Shown: positions 50,666 to 61,362 of the stretch, piece after piece
Layout of the letters: each line of letters starts with the position of its first letter
Position numbering within the stretch: position 1 is the stretch's first letter
DNA from: Sipunculus nudus
Lineage: Eukaryota; Annelida; Sipuncula; Golfingiida; Sipunculidae
DNA: 64,000 bases
NCBI GenBank assembly: GCA_026874595.1
Contig: CM049310.1
Coordinates: 48,495,058-48,559,057, forward strand
Direction of reading: 5' to 3'
The notes under the pieces: model-generated
The model's input: only the letters and a program-made list of their open reading frames with translations
Told to the model about the DNA's origin: nothing
Database searches by the model: none
Made by a program: the position numbers and the translations under genes

Positions 50666-51960
50666 GGATAACACGTGCCACAGATTATTTTGCTTTTATT
50701 TCAAATTACGTTCTTTTGTTTGTATGTTTATCATATATGTCTTATCGCTAAACGGTGAATCCGTTGTTCTGTAAACCCCTTTCCTCTTTAGTTAATACGA
50801 GTGGTATGTTTAACATTTTCGTTACTGCCACATATCTATACATTATTATACCTCGTTCTGTTTTGTTAAGGGACATCACAGTTTCTATATAGAATATGCG
50901 ATGTGGTAACATGTACCTGCTTATGTTTATGGGTTGACGTTCATGAATGTAAATATGTGATTGACAGATATCTGTAGATAGAAAGATGTATATACATATA
51001 TATAGGTGTTAATGTCTAATGTTTTCAACTTGGATTCCTTATTTCATTTTTTTTTTCCATATCAGTTAACGATATATGTGCTGCACATGATGTTGGAAGC
51101 TTTTTTCCTCTGTCGACGTTCTCTGCCGGGAATCTGCACAAATGCAAAGCAGTACCACTTGTATAAGCACGTACTTGTATCATATGTTTTATTTGTTTGA
51201 TTGATTTATTCAGACGGCGCATACTGATGTATATGATTCTGACTGACATATGCTGTGTAGATATGCATGTATAAGCTATATATCTTCCATATCTGGTTTC
51301 GTTTCATATATACATATATTATATATACCCATATATTTCATATATACATATATTATATATGCACATATATTTCATATATACATATATTATATATATATTG
51401 TACATGACATATCGTATGTCATCACTTTCTGTACATTCAATAAACGTCTGTGTAACTAGAAAAGGCATAGCGTTTGTGTTATTTTACTCTTGGTGTAACA
51501 GGTTCACGTCTCGTGACTGTGCTGGTACGTCTGAGCGTGACAGGGGCTGTCTGCGTGAGTGTTTCCTGATGTGTGTGATGCAGGACTGCTGTATTGTCAG
51601 GTGGTTTTTTTTAGATGTTATGTGTCATACACGTTGCCACATACAGACTGCTCATGTTTACGTAAATACATATAACTATACATATATACATCCAATACCC
51701 GTACATGGAATCGTTACGAAAAAAAATCACTAAAAACAAATGATAGAGTAAAGGAAGCGGGCTGTATGATTAACATTCGATGGTATTGCGCAACTTTACT
51801 GTAGACACGCCGTGACCCCATGTGTCGTGACTCAGTTTGTAACGAGATATGTTGTTTTCCCTGAACGTGTCAATCACGTGTGCACCAAAACGGGATGAAT
51901 TACGCTCGCACGCTCATGTCAGCAGTGTATGTGTCAGTCACGTGACATAACAAGATAACG
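50666..51960. other. gene desert, right part
   Basis: Mostly AT-rich with TATA/CATA tandem stretches near 51300-51400. A CACGTGA motif occurs near 51939, just upstream of the next gene's TATA box. No gene seen. Confidence 0.45.
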
Positions 51961-51968
51961 TATATAAG
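51961..51968 (+). promoter_or_regulatory. TATA box of the spliced 52-kb gene
   Basis: TATATAAG, 42 bases before the exon-1 ATG at 52003, so the 5' leader would be very short. Confidence 0.7.
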
Positions 51969-52002
51969 GGGCTGCAGGGCAGCGTTGCTTGCACACTGCC
52001 TG

Positions 52003-53689
52003 ATGCTGGCGAAGCGAATACAGCAACTGGGTGGACCCATTGACACATACACTGATCATTCGTACGGATTGCGTGCCAGTCGAATAAAACGTGAGTGACC
52101 TTTTTTGTACATAGACGGGTGTAGTGACTGGACGACCGTGTCCATTATTTGTGCGGATCATGTGACGTAATGATGTGACGCGTGTCTATTTATTAATTGC
52201 AGTTTTCTTTGTATTGCCATTACACGAGTCAGACATGTCAGACATGTGGCCTCCGGTCGATCTTGCTGTTCATGACACAGGGCCCGACGGCATCATGGGT
52301 ACATATTTCGGGATGGCGCACAAGGACGGAGCGGTGGTCTCTTTTGACACTGACCCGTCAGATCGCGTCCCCCGACTCTTCCACGAGACTGTATTTTTCA
52401 AACTGTCCGGCGCCACGTTTAACACGTACTGGGTTTGCACGGACGGCAAAGGACGAGTTTCACAGTTTGTTTTCGACATAAGGGACTGGCGACAGGAAAT
52501 CGATCACGCAGGCGGGGAGGTTCACCTCATGGTGGGACGTTACATCCAATGCGAACACGGATTGGCCTTAGTTTGGGTGCCCGTTCGCGCATCGAGGTCG
52601 TCAATGGAGCCCGCCAGTCTTAGACCGTTTTACGTGACGCCTTATGCAGTGGCACTAAACGTGGTGTACGTTGGTTGGGATCCGGAAGGGGTGGTCAAAA
52701 GAGATTCTGCTTGGTCGTGGCTCAAAAGGCAGCCTCCAATGGCGTACTACCAGGACGCTCCGGTGCAGTGCACGGACGCGGGAGGGCGGGTTTTCTGTGA
52801 ATACCTGGACATGGAAGGTCTGATGTCTTTTGCGATGACCTGCTTTCCTGAGCGTTCGCGTCTGCGGGCAGTATTCGGAGCAGTTGAACCCAAATGGGCT
52901 TTGGGCCACTGTTGGGTGGAGCGTGAACGGGCCACAGGGAGAAAATACACCGTTTGGTCAGATGCCAGTTATCCCGAGGGCCTCAGACGCGGAACTACCG
53001 TACTTGAAAAGTACGAGTGGAGAGGTACACCGCCAGGTGGTGTAAAGATGAAACGGAGTTTGGACGGAGACCACCCTGTCACACTGATCGCAACCCTGCA
53101 CGACCCTCAAGATAATGACGTGCGTATTTCTGGGGAACCTCCCACATCGATTGACTGGGCTGCAAACGTGCATCATGTCTGGGATGTCAGCTTGGGACAA
53201 AAAATCATGTCGAGGCATACCAGAATGGACCCATACGTGCGATTTTACAGCACATTGGCTCCCGGAAAAGACGTTAGTCTGTGGGACAGGGTACATATCG
53301 TTAAAACCGCTGCAACGTTCTCTCCGAGTGAAGTGATGAACCCTGAGCTGTATGTAGCGAGCGTAGTGAAAACGGTCGAGCTGTTCGACCAATACAGATC
53401 TGGTTTTGGTTGTCCTCGGGGACTATCTGTTTATATGAATATAATCAAAAAGTGCAAAAGGGACTGGCCGGACGAGGTCGAATGCATACGCGATGGTCGC
53501 GTGGGACGAAAAGAGTATGTGTTGCACAGGACTGATACGCCGGGAGGTAATCGGTATCCGTCAGGTGGAAGCATTCGCAAGCAACCATCGTGCAACATGT
53601 ATCGGATGCATAAAAGGTTTGTACATGCCATATTACCGAGCTTTTCCACAGTTTCCATAGAACAAAAAGATGTGCCAGTACTGATATAA
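52003..53689 (+). CDS. spliced gene, roughly 524-aa protein of unknown function
   Basis: Exon 1 is 52003-52090 (ATG, 29 codons plus one base), intron 52091-52202 (GTGAGT...TTGCAG, 112 bases), exon 2 52203-53689. The joint keeps the frame of the long ORF, and exon 1 starts 42 bases after a strong TATA box. If unspliced or started internally, ATG 52235 in exon 2 would be used. The protein is globular with many Trp and Asp/Arg (VFFKLSGATFNTYWVCTDG, WALGHCWVERERATGRKYTV). It has no signal peptide from exon 1; the hydrophobic run at the exon 2 start (FFVLPLH) is short. No known motif found. Confidence 0.7.
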
Positions 53690-54680
53690 GAAGGGTATGA
53701 CTTTAGCAAGCCGTGATCATACGTGTGCACATTTTGTTATGAAGTATATTATTGATAAAACTTTACAGAGTGTTATATGAGTAAAGATAACGTATGACCG
53801 AGTGTTTCTTTTATTACAGGTGAAGGTGTATATTATGAGAACGTATGAGGTCAGCTGACGCTGCCAGAACACGCAGAGAAACACGTGAGCGGAGATAACA
53901 CGCGACGCATATTGACAAATATATTGAATTGGAAATCTCAGTATTAGACGTGCGACAGTTAGGCCTTCTGTGTGCTTTAACCTGCCAAACACGTTCGTTC
54001 ATTGACGTTGGGCTATATCAAATGCACTTAGACACCAAAGACATGTACGTGTTACTAATGATCGAGATTTATGAGAAAGCTTGACAAACAGCGAAAAAAA
54101 AGAGGGGGGGGGGTGTTTGCTACCAAGACGTGTGCTGCACTCATGTTGCATCTGATGTACGTCGCAGCTCAGGATATGTGTCCATTATAAAATTTGTTAT
54201 TCATCCTTGACTGTTATGTGTGGCTGTGAGCCCATTAAGAAATCCACACACACGCCGGCTGCATCCCTCGACTGATAGAAGTGGGTTTTATTATGAGCTT
54301 GGTACCGGCATCCGTCTGCGAAACATGTCCGTTCATATTTTTGATGGGTAGACGACCACATGTCATGATGTGTCTGAAGACATGTACACTTATAAACCTT
54401 CATTCAAACGGGAATCAAAGACATATGAGCATTGGTCATTGTGTCTGTTCTGCCTGGCGTACTGAAGCTCTGAAAGCATGCTTCTTATGATACCACGTGT
54501 TGTACATCCGAAGTAGACATACACGTTACCTCTTTGTCACGTGAACCACTTACCGACCAGACATGCCGATATATATATTCATATATTTATATAATATCAA
54601 CAAACACAATAATACGTAGGTCTGTGCACATTCCGGAACCATTTAGGGTTTCACCGGATGTCACTCTGGCTCTTTGTATG
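53690..54680. other. intergenic
   Basis: A short G-run lies at 54103-54112. Small ORFs on both strands show no support. Confidence 0.4.
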
Positions 54681-54681
54681 T

Positions 54682-54712
54682 GTGACGTCACAAGCTAAAT
54701 TGTGTATATAAG
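54682..54712 (+). promoter_or_regulatory. CRE + TATA promoter
   Basis: A perfect TGACGTCA (CRE/ATF site, 54682-54689) lies 15 bases before TATATAAG (54705-54712). This is the strongest promoter in the right part of the window and faces the leader exon and the tandem gene family. Confidence 0.75.
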
Positions 54713-54734
54713 GACCCTACTCGCAACAGTGCAA

Positions 54735-54923
54735 TCACTCTCGCTTAGAGACATACCACTGCAAGTGAACAGCAGCAAGGGACTTATACCGTAGCACACG
54801 GATACTAGTATAGAAGCAGTATAGGACTTCACTGAAGCAATTTACAGGCGTGAAGGATAGACAGAAGAAGCGAGTGAAGAATAAAGAGAATATTCACAAC
54901 AGAAAGCGAGCAAGAAATCAAAA
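54735..54923 (+). other. probable noncoding leader exon with 5' splice site
   Basis: Downstream of the CRE/TATA promoter is a purine-rich stretch without ATG-initiated ORFs of note, ending AATCAAAA followed by GTGAGT at 54924, a strong 5' splice site. The nearest AG (54958) would make an intron of only 35 bases, so splicing to 55811, 56212 or a later acceptor is more likely. The exact transcription start is not determined. Confidence 0.55.
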
Positions 54924-55032
54924 GTGAGTACATTTATTTTATCGTTCAACACATTTAGTTCACTGTAAAAGGTGTTCATCTCTTATTGATGTACATTCTG
55001 ATCCAACTGTTCGGCAATGTCATATGTGATAT

Positions 55033-55542
55033 ATGACAACGGTTTTTGTAAAACCAGTGTTGCCTTTGGTTGTAGTGGCACAGCCCCCGAACGGCGCACC
55101 AGCCCGACCCCAAGGCAACTATGTTCCGGGTACCTTACAAGGCCAGTGGTCGCCTTTGTTGCCCGTGGGTGCGCAGTATAATGCGCAACAGCATGTTGAC
55201 GGTTTACCGGTGAACTTTCGCCGAAACCTGCCTCTGGTGCCGTACAGGCCAGAAACGTACCTGGAACGTATGATTCAAGGGAATGTTCAGATGTCGGACC
55301 AGATGCGCCAGCTACTGACGACAACTGTGACATTATTCATGTCATTATTCCCTTACACGTCACACGTGTTCGACCCTACCCCGAACAGCAACCCCAGGCA
55401 GACAGGAGATCACATCTTGGTGTTCATCAGGAACATTCTTAACCGGAACCGGCCGGACAGAGAAACCCACATAATGCTGTTTCATTTCCTGGTTAACACG
55501 TTTGTCGGCGCATATTTCCAATCGATGCTGGCAGGTCAGTGA
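55033..55542 (+). CDS. 169-aa Pro-rich protein, unknown
   Basis: ATG at 55033, stop at 55540-55542. The N-terminal half is rich in P, Q, N and G (PPNGAPARPQGNYVPGTLQG), then a helical C-terminal half (DQMRQLLTTTVTLFMSLFPY, MLFHFLVNTFVGAYFQSML). It lies between the leader-exon splice donor and the next acceptors, so it would be expressed from unspliced RNA or its own promoter. Its last codons overlap a GGCAG/GTCAGT donor-like site, so an alternative 3' end is possible. No recognised family. Confidence 0.6.
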   Translation: MTTVFVKPVLPLVVVAQPPNGAPARPQGNYVPGTLQGQWSPLLPVGAQYNAQQHVDGLPVNFRRNLPLVPYRPETYLERMIQGNVQMSDQMRQLLTTTVTLFMSLFPYTSHVFDPTPNSNPRQTGDHILVFIRNILNRNRPDRETHIMLFHFLVNTFVGAYFQSMLAGQ

Positions 55543-55810
55543 GGCACACGCCTTGATGCCTGTTGAGTTGCAGTTGCTGTTAAGTTGTTGCTTTATATTT
55601 TTTTTCTTTTCATTGTTATCGTTTTGTTTGTGCTGACTAGCATTGGAAGAGTACCTTGTCATTTATATTTCAGGGGGCAGTTGATAAATGTAATGATTTG
55701 AATATGGTTTGTGATAGGGATACTGGCATTCACCATATGTGGTTGTCGTTTCCTGTTGTAGATTATCAATGGTGACTGTGTGTTCTTACGGTGTTGTTGT
55801 TTTATTGCAG

Positions 55811-55870
55811 AGCAAAGCGAAGACATATAAAGAAGAGAGACACAAATCGTTCCGGATATCACAGCTAAAT
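55811..55870 (+). other. probable small internal exon
   Basis: A 60-base stretch is bounded by a good acceptor (TTTTATTGCAG, ending 55810) and donor (GTGAGT at 55871). The next acceptor TGTAATTGTAG ends at 56211, nine bases before the ATG of the 157-aa gene. It may be part of its 5' leader. Confidence 0.5.
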
Positions 55871-56219
55871 GTGAGTACAATATTGTTTATGAAATCTTAT
55901 TGTACAGACCGCATTTCTGACAGTTTGTAAATAATGTTGACAAACAAATATTAATAGTACTATAATAATACTCAGTCATATTTATATGGTGACGGTAATC
56001 GAACGACATCCTGTTACTACGTAATCATGCACAGTATAATTTACACGGCGGCGGAATATTGACGTGTTACTACACGTACCTGCATCAAGTAAAACAAGAG
56101 ATTCAACATCCTACAACTGAATGTAAATATCGGTCATCAACACGATATAGACATAACACATGGACAATTGTGCAGGACGGTCGTGATGATGTCGTTTGTA
56201 TGTAATTGTAGTTCTGACA

Positions 56220-56693
56220 ATGGAACACAACGATATTCTTGTGGAAGATGTACTTGGAAAGTTGAAATTAACTGCAGAAACGTGTCTACGTATTACTCCA
56301 AACAGCGACAATGACACGACGTTAAAGCAATATGTAGAATGTATTTCTATGTTCCAACAGTGCTTTGATCAATTGTTGGGGTGTGTCATATCATACCAAA
56401 CGTATCCGTGTGAAAATATGGATATGGATCAAATACTTGCGGACCTGTCGTGTATCGCAAATAACGTGCTATCGTTGTCATGTTCTGAGCTTGTTGTGAA
56501 AGCACTTTGGGCGGTGTATAAGCGGTTGTGCGCTGTACACCGGAGATACGTACTCGTTATAGAAAACATGCAAACATTAGTATGTGTCGTTGATGAGCAT
56601 AAACTGCAATGCCAAGAAATGAACCAGATGACACAGTGCTTGCTGGCTGATTTGTGGCAGACATATCCGGACTTTGTTACATGTATCCAATAA
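56220..56693 (+). CDS. 157-aa all-helical protein, unknown
   Basis: The open frame begins at a TTG; the first ATG is 56220, directly after a 3' splice site ending 56211. The product is helical and Cys-rich (CISMFQQCFDQLLGCVISY, VVKALWAVYKRLCAVHRRYV) with no charged tail. Its organisation (conserved helices around AL..VYKRL) is loosely like the family at 56866-62232 and 58854-59417 but shorter; relationship uncertain. Confidence 0.6.
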   Translation: MEHNDILVEDVLGKLKLTAETCLRITPNSDNDTTLKQYVECISMFQQCFDQLLGCVISYQTYPCENMDMDQILADLSCIANNVLSLSCSELVVKALWAVYKRLCAVHRRYVLVIENMQTLVCVVDEHKLQCQEMNQMTQCLLADLWQTYPDFVTCIQ

Positions 56694-56865
56694 TCATGGC
56701 CGGCACGACGTGAACCAATGAATACTGTGACTCGACGTAATAGACAGTGACATTGGTTTTGTATTTGTTACATAGGGGTTATATGTGTCATCATTACTCA
56801 GGTCGCGTTATAATTATTGCAGCACGCGCGATACATTCATAGAAACTACAGACATTTGCGAAAAG

Positions 56866-57456
56866 ATGAACTCATTAAGAATGAACGTGAATGACTCCCC
56901 AGATGAATACGACCCAGAGAAACATGAAATAGTGGACAAACAAATGTTAGACGACATGGCGAAACTGGCCAAAGAGGCGGAAGAGCGATCATCGAAACTG
57001 GTCAAGGATACAGAACAGCGATCATCCGATGATGAAGATGAGGGTATGGCTTTAAAAGAGTTCGCTACATACATCAAGGATCTGATTGCCGTAATATCTC
57101 AGATCCCTGGGTACATTCAAAACTTTGAGGCAAGGGATGGACAACAAGAACATAACGGCTTCGTAATAGATCGCGGATACGTAAAGACGTTCAAGAAGAT
57201 GTATTCCATCGTCGGCGTAATGCGTCGCAGGTCATGCAGTGATATATTGTGGCTGGCCTTATGTCAATTGTCGGCGTACATGTTATGGGTCAGGACCCTT
57301 TACATACGTAGGAGCATGGTTCACTGTAAGTCGATACCATCTGAAATGATGTGGCACCATCACCATTGGGAGGAGTTCGCACAGGGGGTGTTAATATTAG
57401 GTTGGGCTTTATGGTTAGAGAAGAAGGCTGCAGCGGACGAAAATGGAAGAAAGTAA
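56866..57456 (+). CDS. tandem-family protein 1 (start shifted, no basic tail)
   Basis: The frame is open from a GTG at 56785; an acceptor ends at 56822. The family start codon (ATGGAAACGACAGAA in paralogues) is ATAGAAACTACAGAC here, so translation should begin at the next ATG, 56866 (196 residues). It shares with the paralogues the acidic middle (SSDDEDEGMALKEFATY), VISQIPGYIQNFEA, and LALCQLSAYMLWVRTLYIRR. It lacks the Lys/Arg-rich C-terminus, ending AADENGRK. Function unknown; AATAAA is at 57670-57675. Confidence 0.65.
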   Translation: MNSLRMNVNDSPDEYDPEKHEIVDKQMLDDMAKLAKEAEERSSKLVKDTEQRSSDDEDEGMALKEFATYIKDLIAVISQIPGYIQNFEARDGQQEHNGFVIDRGYVKTFKKMYSIVGVMRRRSCSDILWLALCQLSAYMLWVRTLYIRRSMVHCKSIPSEMMWHHHHWEEFAQGVLILGWALWLEKKAAADENGRK

Positions 57457-57843
57457 CAGTGTTATGTTTACAAAAGGACTTATGGCTGAACGGACTTGTG
57501 GATAAACATGTAAATATGCCAATATATTTACCCATTGCAGATGTTTGGTTTTTGTAAGTGACAGTAGATAGTGTGATCAGTATATCGATCTTAATATCCC
57601 CGTATTCCCTCAATTAGAATACGTGATTGTCGTATCTTGTATTATTCAAGTTTTGTATTATCTCATCAGAATAAATGATTGTAAGTTGTATTAATGTCTT
57701 TTAGTTTTTTTCATGAATCACGTGATATGGTTGTTTCACTGTGCTGAGAGTTTGAATGTTGGCATGCTAAGTTGGATGGTATTTTTCCTGCTACCCTTCC
57801 CTTAATGGCGTTTGTGGATTATTACAGCACACCCGATACGATA
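57457..57843. other. intergenic with poly(A) signal and splice acceptor
   Basis: AATAAA at 57670-57675, then the family's conserved pre-gene block (TTTCACTGTGCTGAGAGTTT, TGAATGTTGGC) and an acceptor ending at 57827. Confidence 0.5.
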
Positions 57844-58713
57844 ATGGAAACGACAGAAGTTAGCGGAGAGATGAGCCCCCAAAAGATTAGCGCCCGGGAC
57901 CCTCCAATGAATGGGCAGGCCAACCAGGACAGTCTAATTATCGGCCAAACACAAGAGGAACAGAAAATTGACCCTCCAGGGGACGACCCAGCCAATCAGG
58001 ACCCTCCAATGAGTTTCCGGCAGAAGCACGAAATGTGGGTCAAAAAAGAAATGGAGGACCGCATACAAGAACTCAAGGATCTGGTAGACATTGCCGAAAA
58101 GCGAATCATAGAATCGCCTGATGATGATGAAGAGTGTAGGGAAGAGTGTAGGGGTTTAAAGGATTTTGCTGATAAGACCAAAAATCTTATTGATGTAATA
58201 TCAAAGTTCCCTGGACATATACAAAAGTTTGAGGCAGATGCCATGGTTGGACCAACAGATGGGAAACGCGTCGTGAAAGACGGTGCATACAAACTGACGT
58301 ACAAGAGAATGAAAGCTATCATCGACGCAATGAGAAAAACGCCGTGTCAGGATCTGGTGTATGATGCATTCGGTATATTATCTTTTTACATAGAGGCGAT
58401 CCTGATCCTTTACACAGACATGCAGGACAGGCTGCGTGACTGCATACCCGAAGGGGAACTTCCTGTGGTACTAGTGGCACCGTGTTTTGTGCGGGAGTAC
58501 CACAGTTGGAACTGGGAAAAACTCGAGCGATTTCAGTCATGGTTAGATCATGAGGTATCAGATGAGGTACAAGAGGCAATGGTTAAACAATCGAGAAAGA
58601 AAAAACGCCGCGTGACGTCTACCGTGCAGGATCAATCCAAAACCAAAACAGTTCAAACAGGTCGCGTCAACAAGAAACGCAAGAGGCGTGGCCGAAAAAA
58701 TAACAAAAAGTAA
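57844..58713 (+). CDS. tandem-family protein 2, acidic head and basic nuclear tail
   Basis: The open frame begins at a TTG; I use ATG 57844, just after an acceptor (TTATTACAG, ending 57827) and conserved in units 3 and 4 (METTEV). 289 residues. N-terminal acidic Pro/Gln/Asp-rich third; helical core (LKDFADKTKNLIDVISKFPG, YDAFGILSFYIEAILILYT); very basic C-terminus (RKKKRRVTSTVQ, NKKRKRRGRKNNKK), a likely nuclear or DNA/RNA-binding tail. The family is not recognised; acidic head plus basic tail suggests a nuclear regulator. Confidence 0.7.
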   Translation: METTEVSGEMSPQKISARDPPMNGQANQDSLIIGQTQEEQKIDPPGDDPANQDPPMSFRQKHEMWVKKEMEDRIQELKDLVDIAEKRIIESPDDDEECREECRGLKDFADKTKNLIDVISKFPGHIQKFEADAMVGPTDGKRVVKDGAYKLTYKRMKAIIDAMRKTPCQDLVYDAFGILSFYIEAILILYTDMQDRLRDCIPEGELPVVLVAPCFVREYHSWNWEKLERFQSWLDHEVSDEVQEAMVKQSRKKKRRVTSTVQDQSKTKTVQTGRVNKKRKRRGRKNNKK

Positions 58714-58853
58714 ACAAAAGAAAAACTTTCATCAACAAAGACATATTTCAACAAAGACATGTACAAATATTTCCTTTGCTCTCGTGATTTTGTTGTATAC
58801 ATTGACATTATCAGTAAATGGTATCGTATCTGTTTGCAGCTTGTGTTGGCACG

Positions 58854-59417
58854 ATGACGGACATACAGGATATATTTGATAGACGGGTCTGCCGACAGTT
58901 GAGACGGCTGGCGGATATCTACGAAAGACGTGCCAAAAGGTCTACATCAGCTATACATAAGATGTACATGTTTGATTGCTGCCGTGTTGCATTAATGTTA
59001 GAGGTGTACGTGCGTATCTTCGACACGACAGGACTTCACGGCCTCCCTGATTTGTACCTCAGCGATAGATGCTGGTTTAAGGCCACATATCACACGCTGT
59101 TTAATTATATTTCTGGAAGACTGTACAAGCAAGACGCACGTTGCGATGGCTTCGTGGTCGCTGCATTGCTGCTATTGCATCGGTACTTTACCCGTGTACA
59201 GCAGAAATACAATTTTTTAATAAAGGAGCTGCAACACAATCGGAATACTCAAAGAGATCTGCAGAAAATATTGTATAAGTGCAACATGCTGCGTAAATGT
59301 AAGGATGGTTTATGGTGTGAGATACAGAAACGTCGAGGTCGAGATGCTGCTGCTCGTGCAAGGAAACAAAGTATGCGTGATCGTAAACGACAGAACTCAG
59401 TGTGTGGTCTGATGTGA
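58854..59417 (+). CDS. 187-aa helical basic protein, unknown
   Basis: ATG at 58854, right after an acceptor (ATCTGTTTGCAG, ending 58839); an ATG at 58818 lies upstream of the acceptor and would be intronic. All-helical, Arg-rich (RRVCRQLRRLADIYERRAKR) with a middle hydrophobic helix (GFVVAALLLLHRYFTRVQQ) and a basic end (RGRDAAARARKQSMRDRKRQ). It lies between family members 2 and 3 and shares the acceptor-before-ATG layout. No recognised family. AATAAA is at 59848-59853. Confidence 0.6.
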   Translation: MTDIQDIFDRRVCRQLRRLADIYERRAKRSTSAIHKMYMFDCCRVALMLEVYVRIFDTTGLHGLPDLYLSDRCWFKATYHTLFNYISGRLYKQDARCDGFVVAALLLLHRYFTRVQQKYNFLIKELQHNRNTQRDLQKILYKCNMLRKCKDGLWCEIQKRRGRDAAARARKQSMRDRKRQNSVCGLM

Positions 59418-60043
59418 ATATGTAGCCAACTTTTTCACACCAAGACTGCCCGATGCATAAATACCTTTGTACAGAACTGTTTTGTAATGTAATTCTTTCT
59501 TTTTTTGTCCATATTTACTGCTACGTACCTGTAATCCAAGAGTCTGCTACAGTTTTGTTTACATATAATATTTTGCTTACATATATTTTGTTGTATTTCA
59601 ACATATTTCGTACAGTTACATGTGTGTACCTGATGTAAATATTTTTAACAATATGTGCCTCATAGAAGTAGGTTTGATGTATAATGTAAGCGTTAGGTTG
59701 TTTGATATTCATATAACCACAAAAAAAATGTAACATATAATTTTGTGATGTATTTGATTTCTGGTGTATGTTTTGTTAGGTGATGATGAGACTGTTTGTT
59801 AATTTTTATAACCATCGGCATAAACATTCTTTGTAACATTTAGTCGGAATAAATGATGTAACTTTCATTTCCGTCTCCGTTTTAATGTATCGCAGGCAAG
59901 CATCGGAGATTTGCCAGCGAAACAGGGGTATGGATGTTTCACTGTACAGAGAGTTTGAATGTTGGCGTGCTAGCTTGGATTGTCATTTTCCTGATACCCT
60001 GCCCTTAATGCGTTTTGTGTATATTGCAGCACGCCCGTTACAA
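59418..60043. other. intergenic with family pre-gene block
   Basis: AATAAA at 59848-59853; acceptor ending 60029. An open frame from ATG 59885 continues into the next gene, so a 54-residue N-terminal extension is possible if this part is not spliced out. Confidence 0.5.
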
Positions 60044-60850
60044 ATGGAAACGACAGAAGTGTGCGACCAAACAATGACTGACATGGTGGACGCCCCGAGC
60101 CATCAAACGGACGACCCTGACAACCAAGACTGTTCACTCAACTACCAAGGAAAAGCCAACACCCCAGATTCCGACATATCGGATGACTCGTCGTCATCCG
60201 ATGACTCGTCGGATGAAGAAACCCGAAATCTGTGGGGACAGATTATCGAAACGTCAGCCAGAAGAGCGTTAAAGGACAACACTGAGGCGCTACTACAACT
60301 GGCCAATGGTGCGGACAAACGTGTACAAGAATCACCCGATGAAGAAGGAGAGTGCCAGGTTTTGATGGATTTCTCATTAAAGATGAGGTTGTTGGTTGAT
60401 ATCATGTCGCGGTACCCAGGGTACATCAAACAATTCGAGGAAGAATCCTGTCATGGACGAAACGAAAGTGAAGTCTCCGTGAACGATAGAGAATACTGGG
60501 GTACGTTTAAGCAGATGTCTGAAACCGTGGACGAACTGACAAACATGCCGTGCCAGGATCTGGTGTACCCAGCTCTATTGAAACTGTCTGGGTACATGTA
60601 TTGGGTGGAGACCCTTTATAATTATATGATTGACACACTGGAACGTACGACCAAAAGGATACCATATTATGTGGTGCATGACCACAGCATAATCTGGGAC
60701 AGGCTCGCGTGTTATTTGAAATGGTTAAATAATGAGGCCATATGTGTCGCAAAAGAAAAAGCGGAAAAAATAGCGAAAAAACGCCGCGTGACTTCTACCG
60801 TGAAGGATCAACCTGAAACCAAAACAGTTAAAATAGGTCGCGTCAACTAG
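60044..60850 (+). CDS. tandem-family protein 3, shortened basic tail
   Basis: ATG 60044, the family start (METTEVCDQTM), 15 bases after an acceptor (GTATATTGCAG). 268 residues. Acidic Ser/Asp run (DSDISDDSSSSDDSSDEETR), helical core (MRLLVDIMSRYPGYIKQFEE, CQDLVYPALLKLSGYMYWVE) and a basic end that stops at TKTVKIGRVN. Unit 4 continues for about 20 more, mostly basic residues; alignment of the 3' flanks shows unit 3 lost about 100 bases there. An in-frame 54-residue N-terminal extension exists from ATG 59885. Confidence 0.72.
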   Translation: METTEVCDQTMTDMVDAPSHQTDDPDNQDCSLNYQGKANTPDSDISDDSSSSDDSSDEETRNLWGQIIETSARRALKDNTEALLQLANGADKRVQESPDEEGECQVLMDFSLKMRLLVDIMSRYPGYIKQFEEESCHGRNESEVSVNDREYWGTFKQMSETVDELTNMPCQDLVYPALLKLSGYMYWVETLYNYMIDTLERTTKRIPYYVVHDHSIIWDRLACYLKWLNNEAICVAKEKAEKIAKKRRVTSTVKDQPETKTVKIGRVN

Positions 60851-61362
60851 ACCCTTGTGAACGGCGGTACACGCTGTGTGGTGTACAGGATATATATGTG
60901 GCATCTTTGACCAAGAGAACTTTTGTTATATAATCGCATTTTAATATCCATTTTTTTTATGCCATGTACGTGTAATCAAGGTACATGTTATGGTTTTTGT
61001 TAACTGAGATTGTGTGTGTTATTTTTATCATAGATCGCACGTAATATGTATTTTGTTTAATGTGTACCTACTGTAAATATTTTGTCCGTGTATGCCTTAC
61101 ATATATCGAATTCATAGTTTATGAGACAGTTTTTGATATATATTGTTTGTAACAGTTTAGTTCGGAATAAATGATGTAACTTTCACTACCGTCTCCGTTT
61201 TCATGTATCGCATGTAGGAATCGGAGTTTTGCCGGCGAAACTGTGGTATGAATGTTTCACTGTGTAGAAAGTTTGAATGTTGGCGTGCCAGCTTGGATTG
61301 TCATTTTCCTGGTACCCTGCCATTAATGCGTTTGTGTATATTGCAGCACGCCCGTTACGAAA
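60851..61362. other. intergenic, duplicated in 62233-62805
   Basis: The flank (GGCGGTACACGCTGTGTGGT, then a T-rich stretch, AATAAA at 61166-61171, the pre-gene block, and the acceptor ending 61346) recurs after unit 4 at 62.28-62.75 kb. Confidence 0.6.
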
